From: Fimbriimonadaceae bacterium
GTDB taxonomy: Bacteria > Armatimonadota > Fimbriimonadia > Fimbriimonadales > Fimbriimonadaceae
Assembly: GCA_019638835.1 (NCBI GenBank)
Contig: JAHBTC010000008.1
Coordinates: 1-46,477, forward strand
Length of the DNA: 46,477 bases
Direction of reading: 5' to 3'
The position numbers and the translations under genes are program-made. Each line of letters starts with the position of its first letter. The stretch's first letter is position 1. This document shows, piece by piece, positions 7,598-14,763 of this stretch. Below the pieces are notes generated by a model, which searched no databases, was not told the DNA's origin, and saw nothing but the letters and a program-made list of their open reading frames with translations.

Positions 7598-8813
7598 GCG
7601 ATCCATCTCTGCCCTTTGTCTCTTCGCCTTGGTTTCATCATCCTTTGCCCAAGCGGATTGGACTCGATACCGATTAACCGTTCGTGATGCGATTGAGGCT
7701 CAGCGCCTTTCAGACTCTGACGTCACCCTTTTTTCTGATGACGTCGTAATCGGATCTACCGATGTTGTCATTGGCCCAGGCGAGCAGTTCAAGTTGTGGG
7801 CACTCGGTATGCCCTACCAACGCATCGCCACTTTGCCAGATCCGGCGGGTTGGGATCAGCGTTACAGCAACAAGACGCTGAACTACCGGGGCAACTACTA
7901 CCGCTACGACGACATCATCGCGCAATACGAAGAGTGGCGCATTCAGAATCCAACTCACGTCAAGCGATTCCAAATCGGAACCAGCATTTTGGGGCGACCG
8001 ATTTGGGCATACAGCGTTCGGAGCAATGCACTTTTCAGTGGTGCGCGACGCTCATTCGTTGTGAACTGTGGCATTCACGCTAGAGAGTGGATTTCGCCGG
8101 CGGTTGGGATGTACGTCTTTAAGAAGACGATTGATAGTGCGGCCATTGGCTTCGCCGATATGACGACCGACTTCAGCAAGCGAGCAATGCTTCGGGGATC
8201 AACCTTCTACTTTGTCCCGGTCAATAACCCCGATGGTTACGAGTACTGCTGGACGAACAACCGGATGTGGCGCAAGAACCGCCGCGATAACCCCGGCAGT
8301 TCGTACGGAGTCGACCTTAATCGCAACTTCGCGAAAGGCTGGGGGGGAGCAGGTTCCAGTGGTAACTACAGTTCGGAGACGTATCGGGGCACGGCTCCCT
8401 TTAGCGAACCCGAGTCGCAGGCTCTCGTATTCCTCGAAAATCGAGTCCCGAGAATCGATGCCTTTATTGATTTCCACAGTTACGGCGAAAAGATCCTCTG
8501 GCCATGGACTTACACGGAGACTCCGCCAGCCGGAAGCGCTTGGTTGAATGCCAGCAGTATCGCGATGCGCGATGCAGGCGCGGCGACACACGGGCATCAA
8601 TACACGGCAGGGCAAGGAAGCACAACGCTTTATATCGCTTCCGGAACCACGAAGGACTACTTCTACGACAGATCCAACGCGGCGGCTTATACGATCGAGT
8701 TACGGGACACGGGCCAAAACGGTTTCCTTCTGCCGGAAGCTCAGATCAGCGACACACAAGACGAAGCTTGGGCAATGTTCGTAGCGCTTGCTGTCCGCAT
8801 GACGAACCGCTAG
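7596..8813 (+). CDS. Secreted M14 zinc carboxypeptidase, copy 2 (Lys at specificity site)
   Basis: 405 residues, same length as copy 1 and aligned with it without any gap at an offset of 1295 bp. The signal peptide is residues 1-19 (ending SSFAQA). All catalytic residues are kept: His161, Glu164, Asn242-Arg243, His294 and Glu368. The residue 15 before the catalytic Glu is Lys353 (codon AAG at 8652-8654) where copy 1 has Asp. In the M14A family a basic residue at this place, as in carboxypeptidase O, goes with preference for acidic C-terminal residues. The ribosome site AGAGG lies 5 nt before the ATG inside a hairpin. The gene converges with folE2. Confidence 0.9.
   Translation: MRSISALCLFALVSSSFAQADWTRYRLTVRDAIEAQRLSDSDVTLFSDDVVIGSTDVVIGPGEQFKLWALGMPYQRIATLPDPAGWDQRYSNKTLNYRGNYYRYDDIIAQYEEWRIQNPTHVKRFQIGTSILGRPIWAYSVRSNALFSGARRSFVVNCGIHAREWISPAVGMYVFKKTIDSAAIGFADMTTDFSKRAMLRGSTFYFVPVNNPDGYEYCWTNNRMWRKNRRDNPGSSYGVDLNRNFAKGWGGAGSSGNYSSETYRGTAPFSEPESQALVFLENRVPRIDAFIDFHSYGEKILWPWTYTETPPAGSAWLNASSIAMRDAGAATHGHQYTAGQGSTTLYIASGTTKDYFYDRSNAAAYTIELRDTGQNGFLLPEAQISDTQDEAWAMFVALAVRMTNR
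7833..8337 (+). repeat. Homogenised tract shared with 6538-7042 (copy 2)
   Basis: Partner of the tract in copy 1. It encodes residues about 80-247, including the first two zinc ligands and the substrate-binding Asn-Arg pair. It stops before the third zinc ligand, the specificity pocket and the catalytic Glu. Confidence 0.9.
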
Positions 8814-8822
8814 TGAACTGCT

Positions 8823-8850
8823 GGCCCGGACTACTTATTTAGTTCGGGCC
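8823..8850. terminator. Convergent hairpin between carboxypeptidase copy 2 and folE2
   Basis: GGCCCGGACT (8823-8832) pairs with AGTTCGGGCC (8841-8850), ten pairs with one G-U, around an 8-nt loop. It overlaps the last codons of folE2. No U-run is present on either strand, but the position between two converging stops fits a bidirectional terminator. Confidence 0.5.
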
Positions 8851-9626
8851 AAATACGCATATGCGTTATGAGCGTGGATCGACTCTTCATTCTCGACCTC
8901 TATCTCGTACGCGTCGATTCTTGAATCACCATCGAAGGCCAATGCAACCTCTCGGACCATGTCTTCGACGAACCGGGGATTCTCGTAAGCCGTCTCCGTC
9001 ACCCACTTCTCATCGGGTCGCTTAAGTACGGGGAACAGTGCGCAAGACGCCGACGATTCGATCATGTCGATCAAGTCTTCTAGCCAGACGAAGTCGTTTG
9101 TCTTGACTCTAGTAGTCACCCAGCCTCGTTGGTTGTGCGCGCCGTACTGACTGATCTCTTTACTGCACGGGCAAAGCGTTGCGACGGGGACTCGCACATA
9201 CATCGTCAAATCGAAGTGGCCATTGGCCGTGGCGTCGAATCCACACTCGAACTCCATCATCCCCGTCTTCTTTGTGACCGGGGCCGCTTTCTCAACAAAG
9301 AATGGAAACCGTACTTCAATGTGCGCCTCTTTGGCCGTCAGTCTTTCCGTCAACGCCTTCAACAGATCGGGAAGCTTGTGCACGTTGATCTCGCGACCGT
9401 AGACGTTGAGTACCTCTAGGAATCGGCTCATGTGGGTTCCCTTGAACTCCTTCGGTAAGTTCACGGTAAGCGTGAAATTGCCAATGGTGTGTTGTCGTTC
9501 TTGGCTTCGGTCTAGAACCTCAATCGGAAACTTGACCCCACGCACCCCCACTTTGTCGATGGGAATGTTCCGGGTGTCCTGGGTTTTCTGGATATCCGGT
9601 AACGGGGAGTTCGTTCGATCGCTCAT
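8835..9626 (-). CDS. folE2: GTP cyclohydrolase I type 2 (FolE2)
   Basis: 263 residues, the usual length of this family. It converts GTP to 7,8-dihydroneopterin triphosphate, the first step of tetrahydrofolate and queuosine-precursor synthesis. FolE2 enzymes can work without zinc. Seen motifs: DKVGVRGVKFPIEV near residue 25, FKGTHMSRFLEVL near 61, and the signature CPCSKEISQYGAHNQRG at 152-168. C-terminal SSASCALFPVLKRPDEKWVT also fits. A weak GAGAAAG lies just before the ATG and a CATACT box sits about 22 nt upstream, so this transcript may have a short leader. No Zur-like operator was recognised. Confidence 0.95.
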   Translation of the reverse strand: MSDRTNSPLPDIQKTQDTRNIPIDKVGVRGVKFPIEVLDRSQERQHTIGNFTLTVNLPKEFKGTHMSRFLEVLNVYGREINVHKLPDLLKALTERLTAKEAHIEVRFPFFVEKAAPVTKKTGMMEFECGFDATANGHFDLTMYVRVPVATLCPCSKEISQYGAHNQRGWVTTRVKTNDFVWLEDLIDMIESSASCALFPVLKRPDEKWVTETAYENPRFVEDMVREVALAFDGDSRIDAYEIEVENEESIHAHNAYAYLARTK

Positions 9627-9696
9627 GACTTTCTCAACTTGCGGGGTCAGTATGACTCGCCCTTTTGCATACGATGTCCAATCCCAGACCGTCTCT

Positions 9697-9714
9697 CACC
9701 CGTCCTAACGGGTG
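9697..9714. other. Perfect hairpin between the 9727 gene and folE2
   Basis: CACCCGT (9697-9703) pairs with ACGGGTG (9708-9714) around CCTA. It lies after the stop of the membrane-protein gene on the minus strand and upstream of folE2. There is no U-run, so it is a weak terminator or a spacer hairpin. Confidence 0.35.
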
Positions 9715-9726
9715 GGTCGCGAAAGG

Positions 9727-10242
9727 CTAGTGCGTTGGTTCGACGGAAAGTCGCTCGATACGCCAATCCGTGTGGAGCGTTGTCCGCCGCGCGGCCGTAA
9801 TGTTGACCTGACCTGGTTGCTTCTCAAAGATGGCTGTAATCCGATACGTCACAAGTTGCCAGACCATATCGTCTTCCGCACCTCCTGCAACCGTGTCAAT
9901 CGGCTCAAGAGACTCGATATGACGAAGTAATCCGAACTCAGACTGCCACCGGGGCCAGTCCCGGTCGAGTTTTTCCCGGTCAAACCTTACGGTCGCGAGT
10001 TCTTCAAGCAATTCGCGGTCGCCTGTCCCCAGAATCTGGGGGACAATCTGCCGGACAAATGGGTCGGCCTTTCCCGCGATCCGGTTCTGGGCATCCTTAT
10101 AGAAGAAAAACATTCCAAGTGTCGGAAAGCCGATCAACAGGAGTGCCCACAGAAGTACGACCCACCCTTTGGTTGGTTTGCCCAAGTAAGAAGGGTCCAC
10201 ACCCAAATCTTGGGTATTCAAGTCTCGGGGGCCGTCGCTCAT
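9727..10242 (-). CDS. Single-span membrane protein of unknown function
   Basis: 171 residues from ATG 10242, which overlaps the stop of the preceding gene as ATGA, a sign of translational coupling. An ATG at 10260 would add six residues. The N-terminal 25 residues are polar, one transmembrane segment follows (about residues 27-48, VVLLWALLLIGFPTLGMFFFY), and the remaining 120 residues would be a soluble alpha/beta domain with no cysteines. No family is recognised. It appears to be the third gene of a unit that starts with the oxidoreductase at 11854. Confidence 0.65.
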   Translation of the reverse strand: MSDGPRDLNTQDLGVDPSYLGKPTKGWVVLLWALLLIGFPTLGMFFFYKDAQNRIAGKADPFVRQIVPQILGTGDRELLEELATVRFDREKLDRDWPRWQSEFGLLRHIESLEPIDTVAGGAEDDMVWQLVTYRITAIFEKQPGQVNITAARRTTLHTDWRIERLSVEPTH

Positions 10243-10616
10243 GTCGCGATCAGACTCCATAACAAGAGATTAGCCAAAAAGAAGCAGGCAGCGAGACCAA
10301 GTTTGACGAATGTCCCTCGGTTCGCTCCCAGGCGGCCGTCGGGCATACGAAGGAATAGGTAAGTGGCAAACCCCAGCACCCCCCATAGCCCAAGATTATT
10401 GATCGGACCGTATGGCAGTGAGCTGATCTCAAACGGGGCACCTTGCAGAATGGCTTTTGCGCGTAACAACTCGACCCAGGCCAATACGATTCCCGTAAGT
10501 GCGAGAATCGGATTCGCGAGTCGCACAAAGGGGGCAATCTTTGGGGTGAAAAACCAAAGACTTGTCAAGACGATGATCGCAAGGGATACGACGAGACCGG
10601 CTTGCTGGAGAGCCAT
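10239..10616 (-). CDS. Small multi-span membrane protein of unknown function
   Basis: 125 residues from ATG 10616, chosen because GGAGG lies 6 to 7 nt upstream. An earlier in-frame ATG at 10802 would add 62 less convincing residues and overlap the oxidoreductase end. Four hydrophobic segments are visible: about residues 7-24, 29-48, 70-87 and 103-123. The central loop has RMPDGRLGANRG, a short basic turn. No family is recognised. The stop overlaps the next start (ATGA). Confidence 0.6.
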   Translation of the reverse strand: MALQQAGLVVSLAIIVLTSLWFFTPKIAPFVRLANPILALTGIVLAWVELLRAKAILQGAPFEISSLPYGPINNLGLWGVLGFATYLFLRMPDGRLGANRGTFVKLGLAACFFLANLLLWSLIAT

Positions 10617-10789
10617 TACTCCCTCCACCTGAAAGTACATCAAGTTTGAGCGAAACGGCTCTAAGTCGTTGACATGCTGTCGGGAGAATGCCGCGACAAA
10701 CGCACTACACATGAATGAAAGAAGAATCTCAGTGAGTGGGGGGAACCTTCCCTTTGGTGGAGAGATCGAGAAGGCAATCACTCGCGGGG

Positions 10790-11854
10790 CTACATCGGGC
10801 ATGGTCTCTCGGGTCGACTTTCAATCGTGATCGGCGAGTTTTCCTCGGCCGACCGCATCACTCCTGACATCACTTCGACGATATGCGCCGCAATTTCGCC
10901 CCCGCAACGTGCTGCCCGGCCCTCTCCGCTCGCGAGCATCAAATCAATTGCGCCGAGTCCTCGGTGATTGCCGCAATACTCACCAACTGGTGGAACAATT
11001 ACCGCTTCACGCTTCCGGTTCATCACCAAAGTATCGCCCCCAAATCCATTTGGGTCCGGGGCGCGCAACATCCCTTCGGTGCCGTGAACTTCGATATGGG
11101 GCAAGTCGTGACTCGGGGTATCAAAACTGGTGGTCAGGGTTCCAACCACTCCCGAGTGGAAGGTGATCTGCGCGGATATGTGAGTAGGTGTTTCCACCGC
11201 AAACACCTCGCCAACTTTTTCTCCTGCTCCTCGCACCCGTTGCTCCTTCATGGTGCGAGTCGCCCCCATCACGGACTGAACCGGACCAAAGAACTGGAAG
11301 AGGGCCGCAAGATAGTAGGGCCCCATGTCGAATAGCGGCCCGCCGCCTTCTTGATAGTAGAACTCGGGATTGGGATGCCAAGACTCATGCCCTCCGCAAA
11401 GCATATGAGCCGAGAATCCAACGGGCTCTCCGATTTGGCCCGAGTCAATGATCTGCCGGCTCATTTGGGTTCCCCCACCGAGCACCGTGTCCGGCGCACC
11501 TCCCGCAAGAAGCCCACGTTCTTGGGCAAACCGAAGCAAGCCTTGGGCGCCTTCTGGACGCAGGGTGAACGGCTTCTCGTTGTAGAGGTGCTTCCCGGCG
11601 CCGAGTATGGCTAGCCCGACACCCTCATGGGCGTCCGGGGTTGTCAGGTTGATGATCAGATCAGTCTCAGAATGACCGAGCAGATCGCTTACTGGCCGGT
11701 TAGGAATGTCGTATTCTTCGGCCCTCGCGCGGGCCCGATCGTCGCGCAAATCTGCAATCCCGGTCACCATGACTCGGGAATCTTGGGACAGAGTTTCAAT
11801 GTAGGCTGGCGCAATATTGCCCGCTCCCAAGATGCCGATCCGAAACTTTCCCAT
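10790..11854 (-). CDS. Gfo/Idh/MocA family NAD(P)-dependent oxidoreductase
   Basis: 354 residues. The N-terminal Rossmann fold starts IGILGAGNIAPAYIETL, with strand-end INLTTPDAH near residue 70 and the family signature YNEKPF near 92. The C-terminal alpha/beta domain includes GGGPLFDMGPYYLAAL, with the Asp and following residues typical of the catalytic site. The substrate is probably a sugar, inositol or sugar-derived compound, but cannot be assigned. A TAAACT box ends 7 nt before the ATG and no ribosome site is seen. It heads a minus-strand unit with two membrane proteins and perhaps folE2. Confidence 0.88.
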   Translation of the reverse strand: MGKFRIGILGAGNIAPAYIETLSQDSRVMVTGIADLRDDRARARAEEYDIPNRPVSDLLGHSETDLIINLTTPDAHEGVGLAILGAGKHLYNEKPFTLRPEGAQGLLRFAQERGLLAGGAPDTVLGGGTQMSRQIIDSGQIGEPVGFSAHMLCGGHESWHPNPEFYYQEGGGPLFDMGPYYLAALFQFFGPVQSVMGATRTMKEQRVRGAGEKVGEVFAVETPTHISAQITFHSGVVGTLTTSFDTPSHDLPHIEVHGTEGMLRAPDPNGFGGDTLVMNRKREAVIVPPVGEYCGNHRGLGAIDLMLASGEGRAARCGGEIAAHIVEVMSGVMRSAEENSPITIESRPERPCPM

Positions 11855-11861
11855 CGGACAG

Positions 11862-11867
11862 AGTTTA
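11862..11867 (-). promoter_or_regulatory. -10 box (TAAACT) of the Gfo/Idh/MocA gene
   Basis: TAAACT on the minus strand ends 7 nt before the ATG at 11854. No Shine-Dalgarno is present, which fits a leaderless message. Confidence 0.4.
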
Positions 11868-11964
11868 GCGAAGCGGAGATTGAGTCCCGGCGCAACTGGA
11901 ACCTACGAGTGGGCCCGTGGCGTAGTCAGAAACGCCGACTCCAGTCTCAAATGTGTGAAGGACT

Positions 11965-12000
11965 GTTTGCGCTGGTCGCAAACTCGAATCACCTCATAAT
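11965..12000 (+). promoter_or_regulatory. Putative promoter and operator of the J-domain/WD40 gene
   Basis: A perfect inverted repeat GTTTGCG-CTGGT-CGCAAAC (11965-11983) lies 11 bp before a CATAAT box (11995-12000). If that box is the -10, the inverted repeat covers the -35 region, a usual place for a repressor or activator site. The transcript would carry a leader of about 36 nt rich in U (12011-12029). It does not match the CIRCE element of HrcA. Confidence 0.35.
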
Positions 12001-12042
12001 GGCGAGTCCGCTTTCTTTCGGCTTTTTTTGAAATTCGACCCT

Positions 12043-13203
12043 ATGCGCAAGTCCACGATTACCCATTACAAAACGCTCGGCGTTGAGCCGATGGCGAGCG
12101 GCGAGGACGTGCGCGGTGCCTACCGAAAACTTGCGCGGGAGTATCACCCCGATCTCAATCCGGACCCGGATGCGCACGAGCGAATGGCTCAGATCAATGC
12201 GGCATTCGAGATTCTCAGTGACCCCGTTCGGCGTTCGGAATACGACGCTTCAATTGGCCTGAATCCTGATCTTGGGGACGTGGAGACGGGGGCCGTTCGG
12301 AAGCCTTCGGTGGTCCGGACCAAGATCATTTATCGCCACCGCGCTCACAGCACTCCGGTCTACGGCATTTCTTTTCGAGACGCTCAAAGTGGAATGTTGA
12401 CGAGTTCGTTTGACAATGAAATCATCTCGTGGTCTCCCGACCTCGGAACGGTGGACACTCGGACTCATTTGGATGGTGGGGTAGTCAGTAGCATCCAAAC
12501 CACTCCGAACGGATTCGTCGCCGCCGGCAGCACGGAACAATCAATCTCTTGCTGGCGATTCGCCGGCGGAGAGCCGCGCAGTTGGCGTAAGAGCCCCCGA
12601 GAATGGGTGATTTCCGTCGCCCCATCCCCCGATGGAAAGTGGCTCGCCCTCGGCACCGTAGGACACGACGCGCAAATCGTGGATGTCATCCGGGGAGACG
12701 ATCGTTTCCTCCTGCAGGGTCACAAGGAATCTGTCACTGCGTTGGCTTGGAGCCCGAACGGACGCACTTTGGCGACGGGTTCCGGAGACGCTACCGTTAG
12801 ACTTTGGAATGCCCGATCCGGTGCTTGCATGAATACGCTTCAACGTGTTCGCTCTTCAGTGACGGCCATCGCCTGGAGCCCCGACGGTAGCCGGGTAGCC
12901 GTTGCCGCCGTTGACCTCTCTATCCGCGTGATTGATGTCCAGAGTGGAGCCCTCATCAGCACCTTTCATGGTCACGAGCGACCCGTCGAAACGCTGTCAT
13001 TTCATCCTCTCGGCTGGCTTCTCGCGAGCGGTAGCCGCGACGGCACGATCGGTATGTGGAACGTTGACCGTGGGTTGGGGCACGGCCGAATCGAGGCCAG
13101 CCACCAGCCGATACTTGCGGTGGGATTCCACCCCGGCGGCAATATGTTCGTTGCGGGGGGCTTGGACAAGGTTCTCCGTGTGTGGAAGATCGGCGCGGGG
13201 TAG
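12043..13203 (+). CDS. J-domain protein fused to a WD40 beta-propeller
   Basis: 386 residues from ATG 12043; a TTG at 12028 is also in frame. Residues 7-68 are a J domain: HYKTLGVEP, AYRKLAREYHPDLNPD with the HPD triad at 35-37, and INAAFEILSDPVRRSEYD. From about residue 90 to the end come repeats ending in sequences such as LATGSGDATVRLWNARSG, VAVAAVDLSIRVIDVQSG, LASGSRDGTIGMWNVDRG and VAGGLDKVLRVWKIG, making roughly seven blades. No Gly/Phe, zinc-finger or C-terminal substrate domain of DnaJ is present. The J domain should stimulate an Hsp70 (DnaK), and the propeller would act as the client or scaffold platform. There is no dnaK or grpE nearby. No signal peptide. Confidence 0.85.
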   Translation: MRKSTITHYKTLGVEPMASGEDVRGAYRKLAREYHPDLNPDPDAHERMAQINAAFEILSDPVRRSEYDASIGLNPDLGDVETGAVRKPSVVRTKIIYRHRAHSTPVYGISFRDAQSGMLTSSFDNEIISWSPDLGTVDTRTHLDGGVVSSIQTTPNGFVAAGSTEQSISCWRFAGGEPRSWRKSPREWVISVAPSPDGKWLALGTVGHDAQIVDVIRGDDRFLLQGHKESVTALAWSPNGRTLATGSGDATVRLWNARSGACMNTLQRVRSSVTAIAWSPDGSRVAVAAVDLSIRVIDVQSGALISTFHGHERPVETLSFHPLGWLLASGSRDGTIGMWNVDRGLGHGRIEASHQPILAVGFHPGGNMFVAGGLDKVLRVWKIGAG

Positions 13204-13253
13204 GGTTCATTCCAGAAGGGCAAGTTGCCCAACCGATCATTGAGTAGGCACGA

Positions 13254-13934
13254 ATGGAAACCACAACTCCGGAAATCATCACCCTTCGTGAAGTCAAAGC
13301 GAACCCAAAAGTCGTCGCGCTCATCAACGGCGCGAACGAGTTGCTCAAGGCAATGGGCTACACCGAACACGGGCACCGGCACGTGGGCATCGTCGCGGGC
13401 ATTACACGGATGATCCTTGAGAAACTGGAGATGCCGCCTCGCTATGTCGAACTCGGCATGATCGCCGCCTACCTGCACGACATCGGCAATGTGATCAACC
13501 GCATGGACCATCCGTTGACGGGAGCCAATCTCGCCTACCATTTGCTCAACGAGATGGGAATGCCGACGGAAGAGATCGCGCCTATCCTCGGTGCTATCGG
13601 CAACCACGAAGAACTCCTTGGCAGCCCGATCAGCGTGATGTCGGCGGCGCTTATCGTAGGCGATAAAAGCGACGTGCACTATAGCCGAGTTCAAAACCCA
13701 ATTCTCGAGTCGTTCGACATCCACGACCGTGTCAACTACGCCGTGCAAAAGAGCCGGGTCGAAATGGATACCGACACCAAAACGGTCGCCTTGATGTTGG
13801 AGATTGACAACGAGTTCGCTACCGTGATGGAGTACTTTGAAATCTTTCTCAGCCGCATGGTGATGTGCCGCAGGTCGTGCGACACGTTCGGGTACCGGTT
13901 CAACTTGAATGTCAATGGTACGACTTTAGAATAG
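13254..13934 (+). CDS. HD-domain metal-dependent phosphohydrolase
   Basis: 226 residues. The HD signature is complete: His43 (HRHVG), His75-Asp76 (YLHDIGN) and Asp137 (VGDKSD), with His86 and His118 (DHPLTGANLA and IGNHEE) as further likely ligands. This is the layout of two-metal HD hydrolases. The nucleotide or other substrate is not known. The C-terminal 60 residues (MDTDTKTVALMLEIDNEFATVMEYFEIFLSRM) look like a small alpha/beta extension. It lies between the J-domain/WD40 gene and rpsF with no clear functional link. Only a weak ribosome site (TAGG) precedes the ATG. Confidence 0.85.
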   Translation: METTTPEIITLREVKANPKVVALINGANELLKAMGYTEHGHRHVGIVAGITRMILEKLEMPPRYVELGMIAAYLHDIGNVINRMDHPLTGANLAYHLLNEMGMPTEEIAPILGAIGNHEELLGSPISVMSAALIVGDKSDVHYSRVQNPILESFDIHDRVNYAVQKSRVEMDTDTKTVALMLEIDNEFATVMEYFEIFLSRMVMCRRSCDTFGYRFNLNVNGTTLE

Positions 13935-13985
13935 TCGGTCCCGAGGGCGAAGCGATGCCTTGGTATCATCTCTGGTTCAAACGGG

Positions 13986-14034
13986 CTCTCTGCACCTCGC
14001 CATAGGCGGGATGCCGTACCCTTCGCCCAGAGGG
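13986..14034 (+). promoter_or_regulatory. Possible S6:S18-type leader hairpin before rpsF
   Basis: CTCTCTG (13986-13992) can pair with CAGAGGG (14028-14034), one G-U included. This encloses a second stem CGCC-ATA-GGCG (13998-14008) and a CCG trinucleotide (14013-14015). The outer stem would hide the GGGAG ribosome site of rpsF. Known rpsF leaders bind the S6:S18 complex through a bulged CCG near such a stem. I could not test the fit to that model. Confidence 0.35.
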
Positions 14035-14040
14035 AGCACA

Positions 14041-14331
14041 ATGCACAAATACGAAGCCATCTACATCCTGCCGACCAGCATGTCGGACCAAGAAGTTCAA
14101 GAGTTCGCCGACCGCTACAAGGGGGTCGTCGAATCGCACGGCGGAAAAGTTGAATCCGCCGCTAAGTGGGAAACCCGCGAACTGGCCTACGAAATCAATG
14201 GCCACCGCAACGGCCACTACGTCATCATGAACTTCGAGTCGGATGGGCCGTGCCAGCACGAGTTGAAGCGCCAGTTCGGCATCAACGACCAGATCATCCG
14301 CAATCGAATCTTCGCATTGGAGACCGAGTAA
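14041..14331 (+). CDS. rpsF: 30S ribosomal protein S6
   Basis: 96 residues, the normal length. The sequence begins MHKYEAIYILPTSMSDQEVQEF and contains GGKVESAAKWETRELAYEINGHRNGHYVIMNF, both typical of S6. It binds 16S rRNA with S18 in the small-subunit platform. Start ATG 14041 has GGGAG 5 nt upstream; a longer open frame to 13960 is not used. It overlaps ssb by one base (TAATG). The common partners rpsR and rplI do not follow. Confidence 0.95.
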   Translation: MHKYEAIYILPTSMSDQEVQEFADRYKGVVESHGGKVESAAKWETRELAYEINGHRNGHYVIMNFESDGPCQHELKRQFGINDQIIRNRIFALETE

Positions 14332-14735
14332 TGAGCATCAACCGTGTCGTACTCATCGGTCGCCTCACGCGCGATCCCGAGTTGCGCAACACGAGCACCG
14401 GCATGAGCGTTGCCGAATTCAGCCTTGCGGTGGACAAGAAGCGCAAGAGCGACGACGGGGACAACGCGAACTTTTTCCGCATCAAATGTTTCGGCCGGAC
14501 GGCCGACTTCGTGACGCAGTACCTCTCCAAAGGCCGGCTGGTCGGCGTAGACGGAAGGCTTGAGTGGCGCAAGTGGCAGGACCGTGAGGGGAACAATCGC
14601 GAAACGATTGAGATCATCGCTGACGATGTCCAAGGTCTCGATCGACCGCGCGATGATGCGGGTGGCGGTGCCGGCGGCGGCAGCGCCCCGAAGGCAGCCC
14701 CAGCCGAAGACGACTTCGATCCGTTTGACGACTAA
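14331..14735 (+). CDS. ssb: Single-stranded DNA-binding protein
   Basis: 134 residues. An OB fold covers residues 1-105: MSINRVVLIGRLTRDPELRNTSTGMSVAEFSLAV, FFRIKCFGRTADFVTQYLSKGRLVGVDGRLEWRKWQD and ETIEIIADDVQGL. A Gly/Ala-rich linker follows, and the acidic tip DDFDPFDD resembles the partner-binding C-terminus, although here Phe is followed by two Asp rather than being last. It coats single-stranded DNA in replication and repair. It is coupled to rpsF by TAATG. A frame extension upstream to 14166 lies inside rpsF and is rejected. Confidence 0.95.
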   Translation: MSINRVVLIGRLTRDPELRNTSTGMSVAEFSLAVDKKRKSDDGDNANFFRIKCFGRTADFVTQYLSKGRLVGVDGRLEWRKWQDREGNNRETIEIIADDVQGLDRPRDDAGGGAGGGSAPKAAPAEDDFDPFDD

Positions 14736-14738
14736 ACT

Positions 14739-14763
14739 GTGAGGCATCCCATGGATGCCTCAC
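14739..14763 (+). promoter_or_regulatory. 11-bp perfect hairpin that holds the ribosome site and ATG of the isomerase gene
   Basis: GTGAGGCATCC (14739-14749) pairs without mismatch with GGATGCCTCAC (14753-14763); the loop is CAT. The GAGG ribosome site (14741-14744) is in the 5' arm and the ATG (14751-14753) spans loop and stem. The ssb stop ends only 3 nt before the hairpin, so a ribosome finishing ssb would open it. This suggests strict translational coupling. Confidence 0.55.

Noticed and set aside
10617-10802. Extension of the small membrane protein to ATG 10802
   Set aside because: A strong GGAGG site precedes ATG 10616, and the extra 62 residues are not supported by membrane topology or family.
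12011-12030. U-rich run as an intrinsic terminator
   Set aside because: The hairpin at 11965-11983 is 27 nt away and the run lies just before a start codon, so it is more likely leader sequence.
13002-13748. Minus-strand ORF of 248 codons
   Set aside because: Antisense to the WD40 end and the HD hydrolase; low-complexity His/Arg-rich composition.
14166-14330. Upstream extension of ssb
   Set aside because: It lies inside rpsF in another frame, and the OB fold starts at MSINRV (14331).
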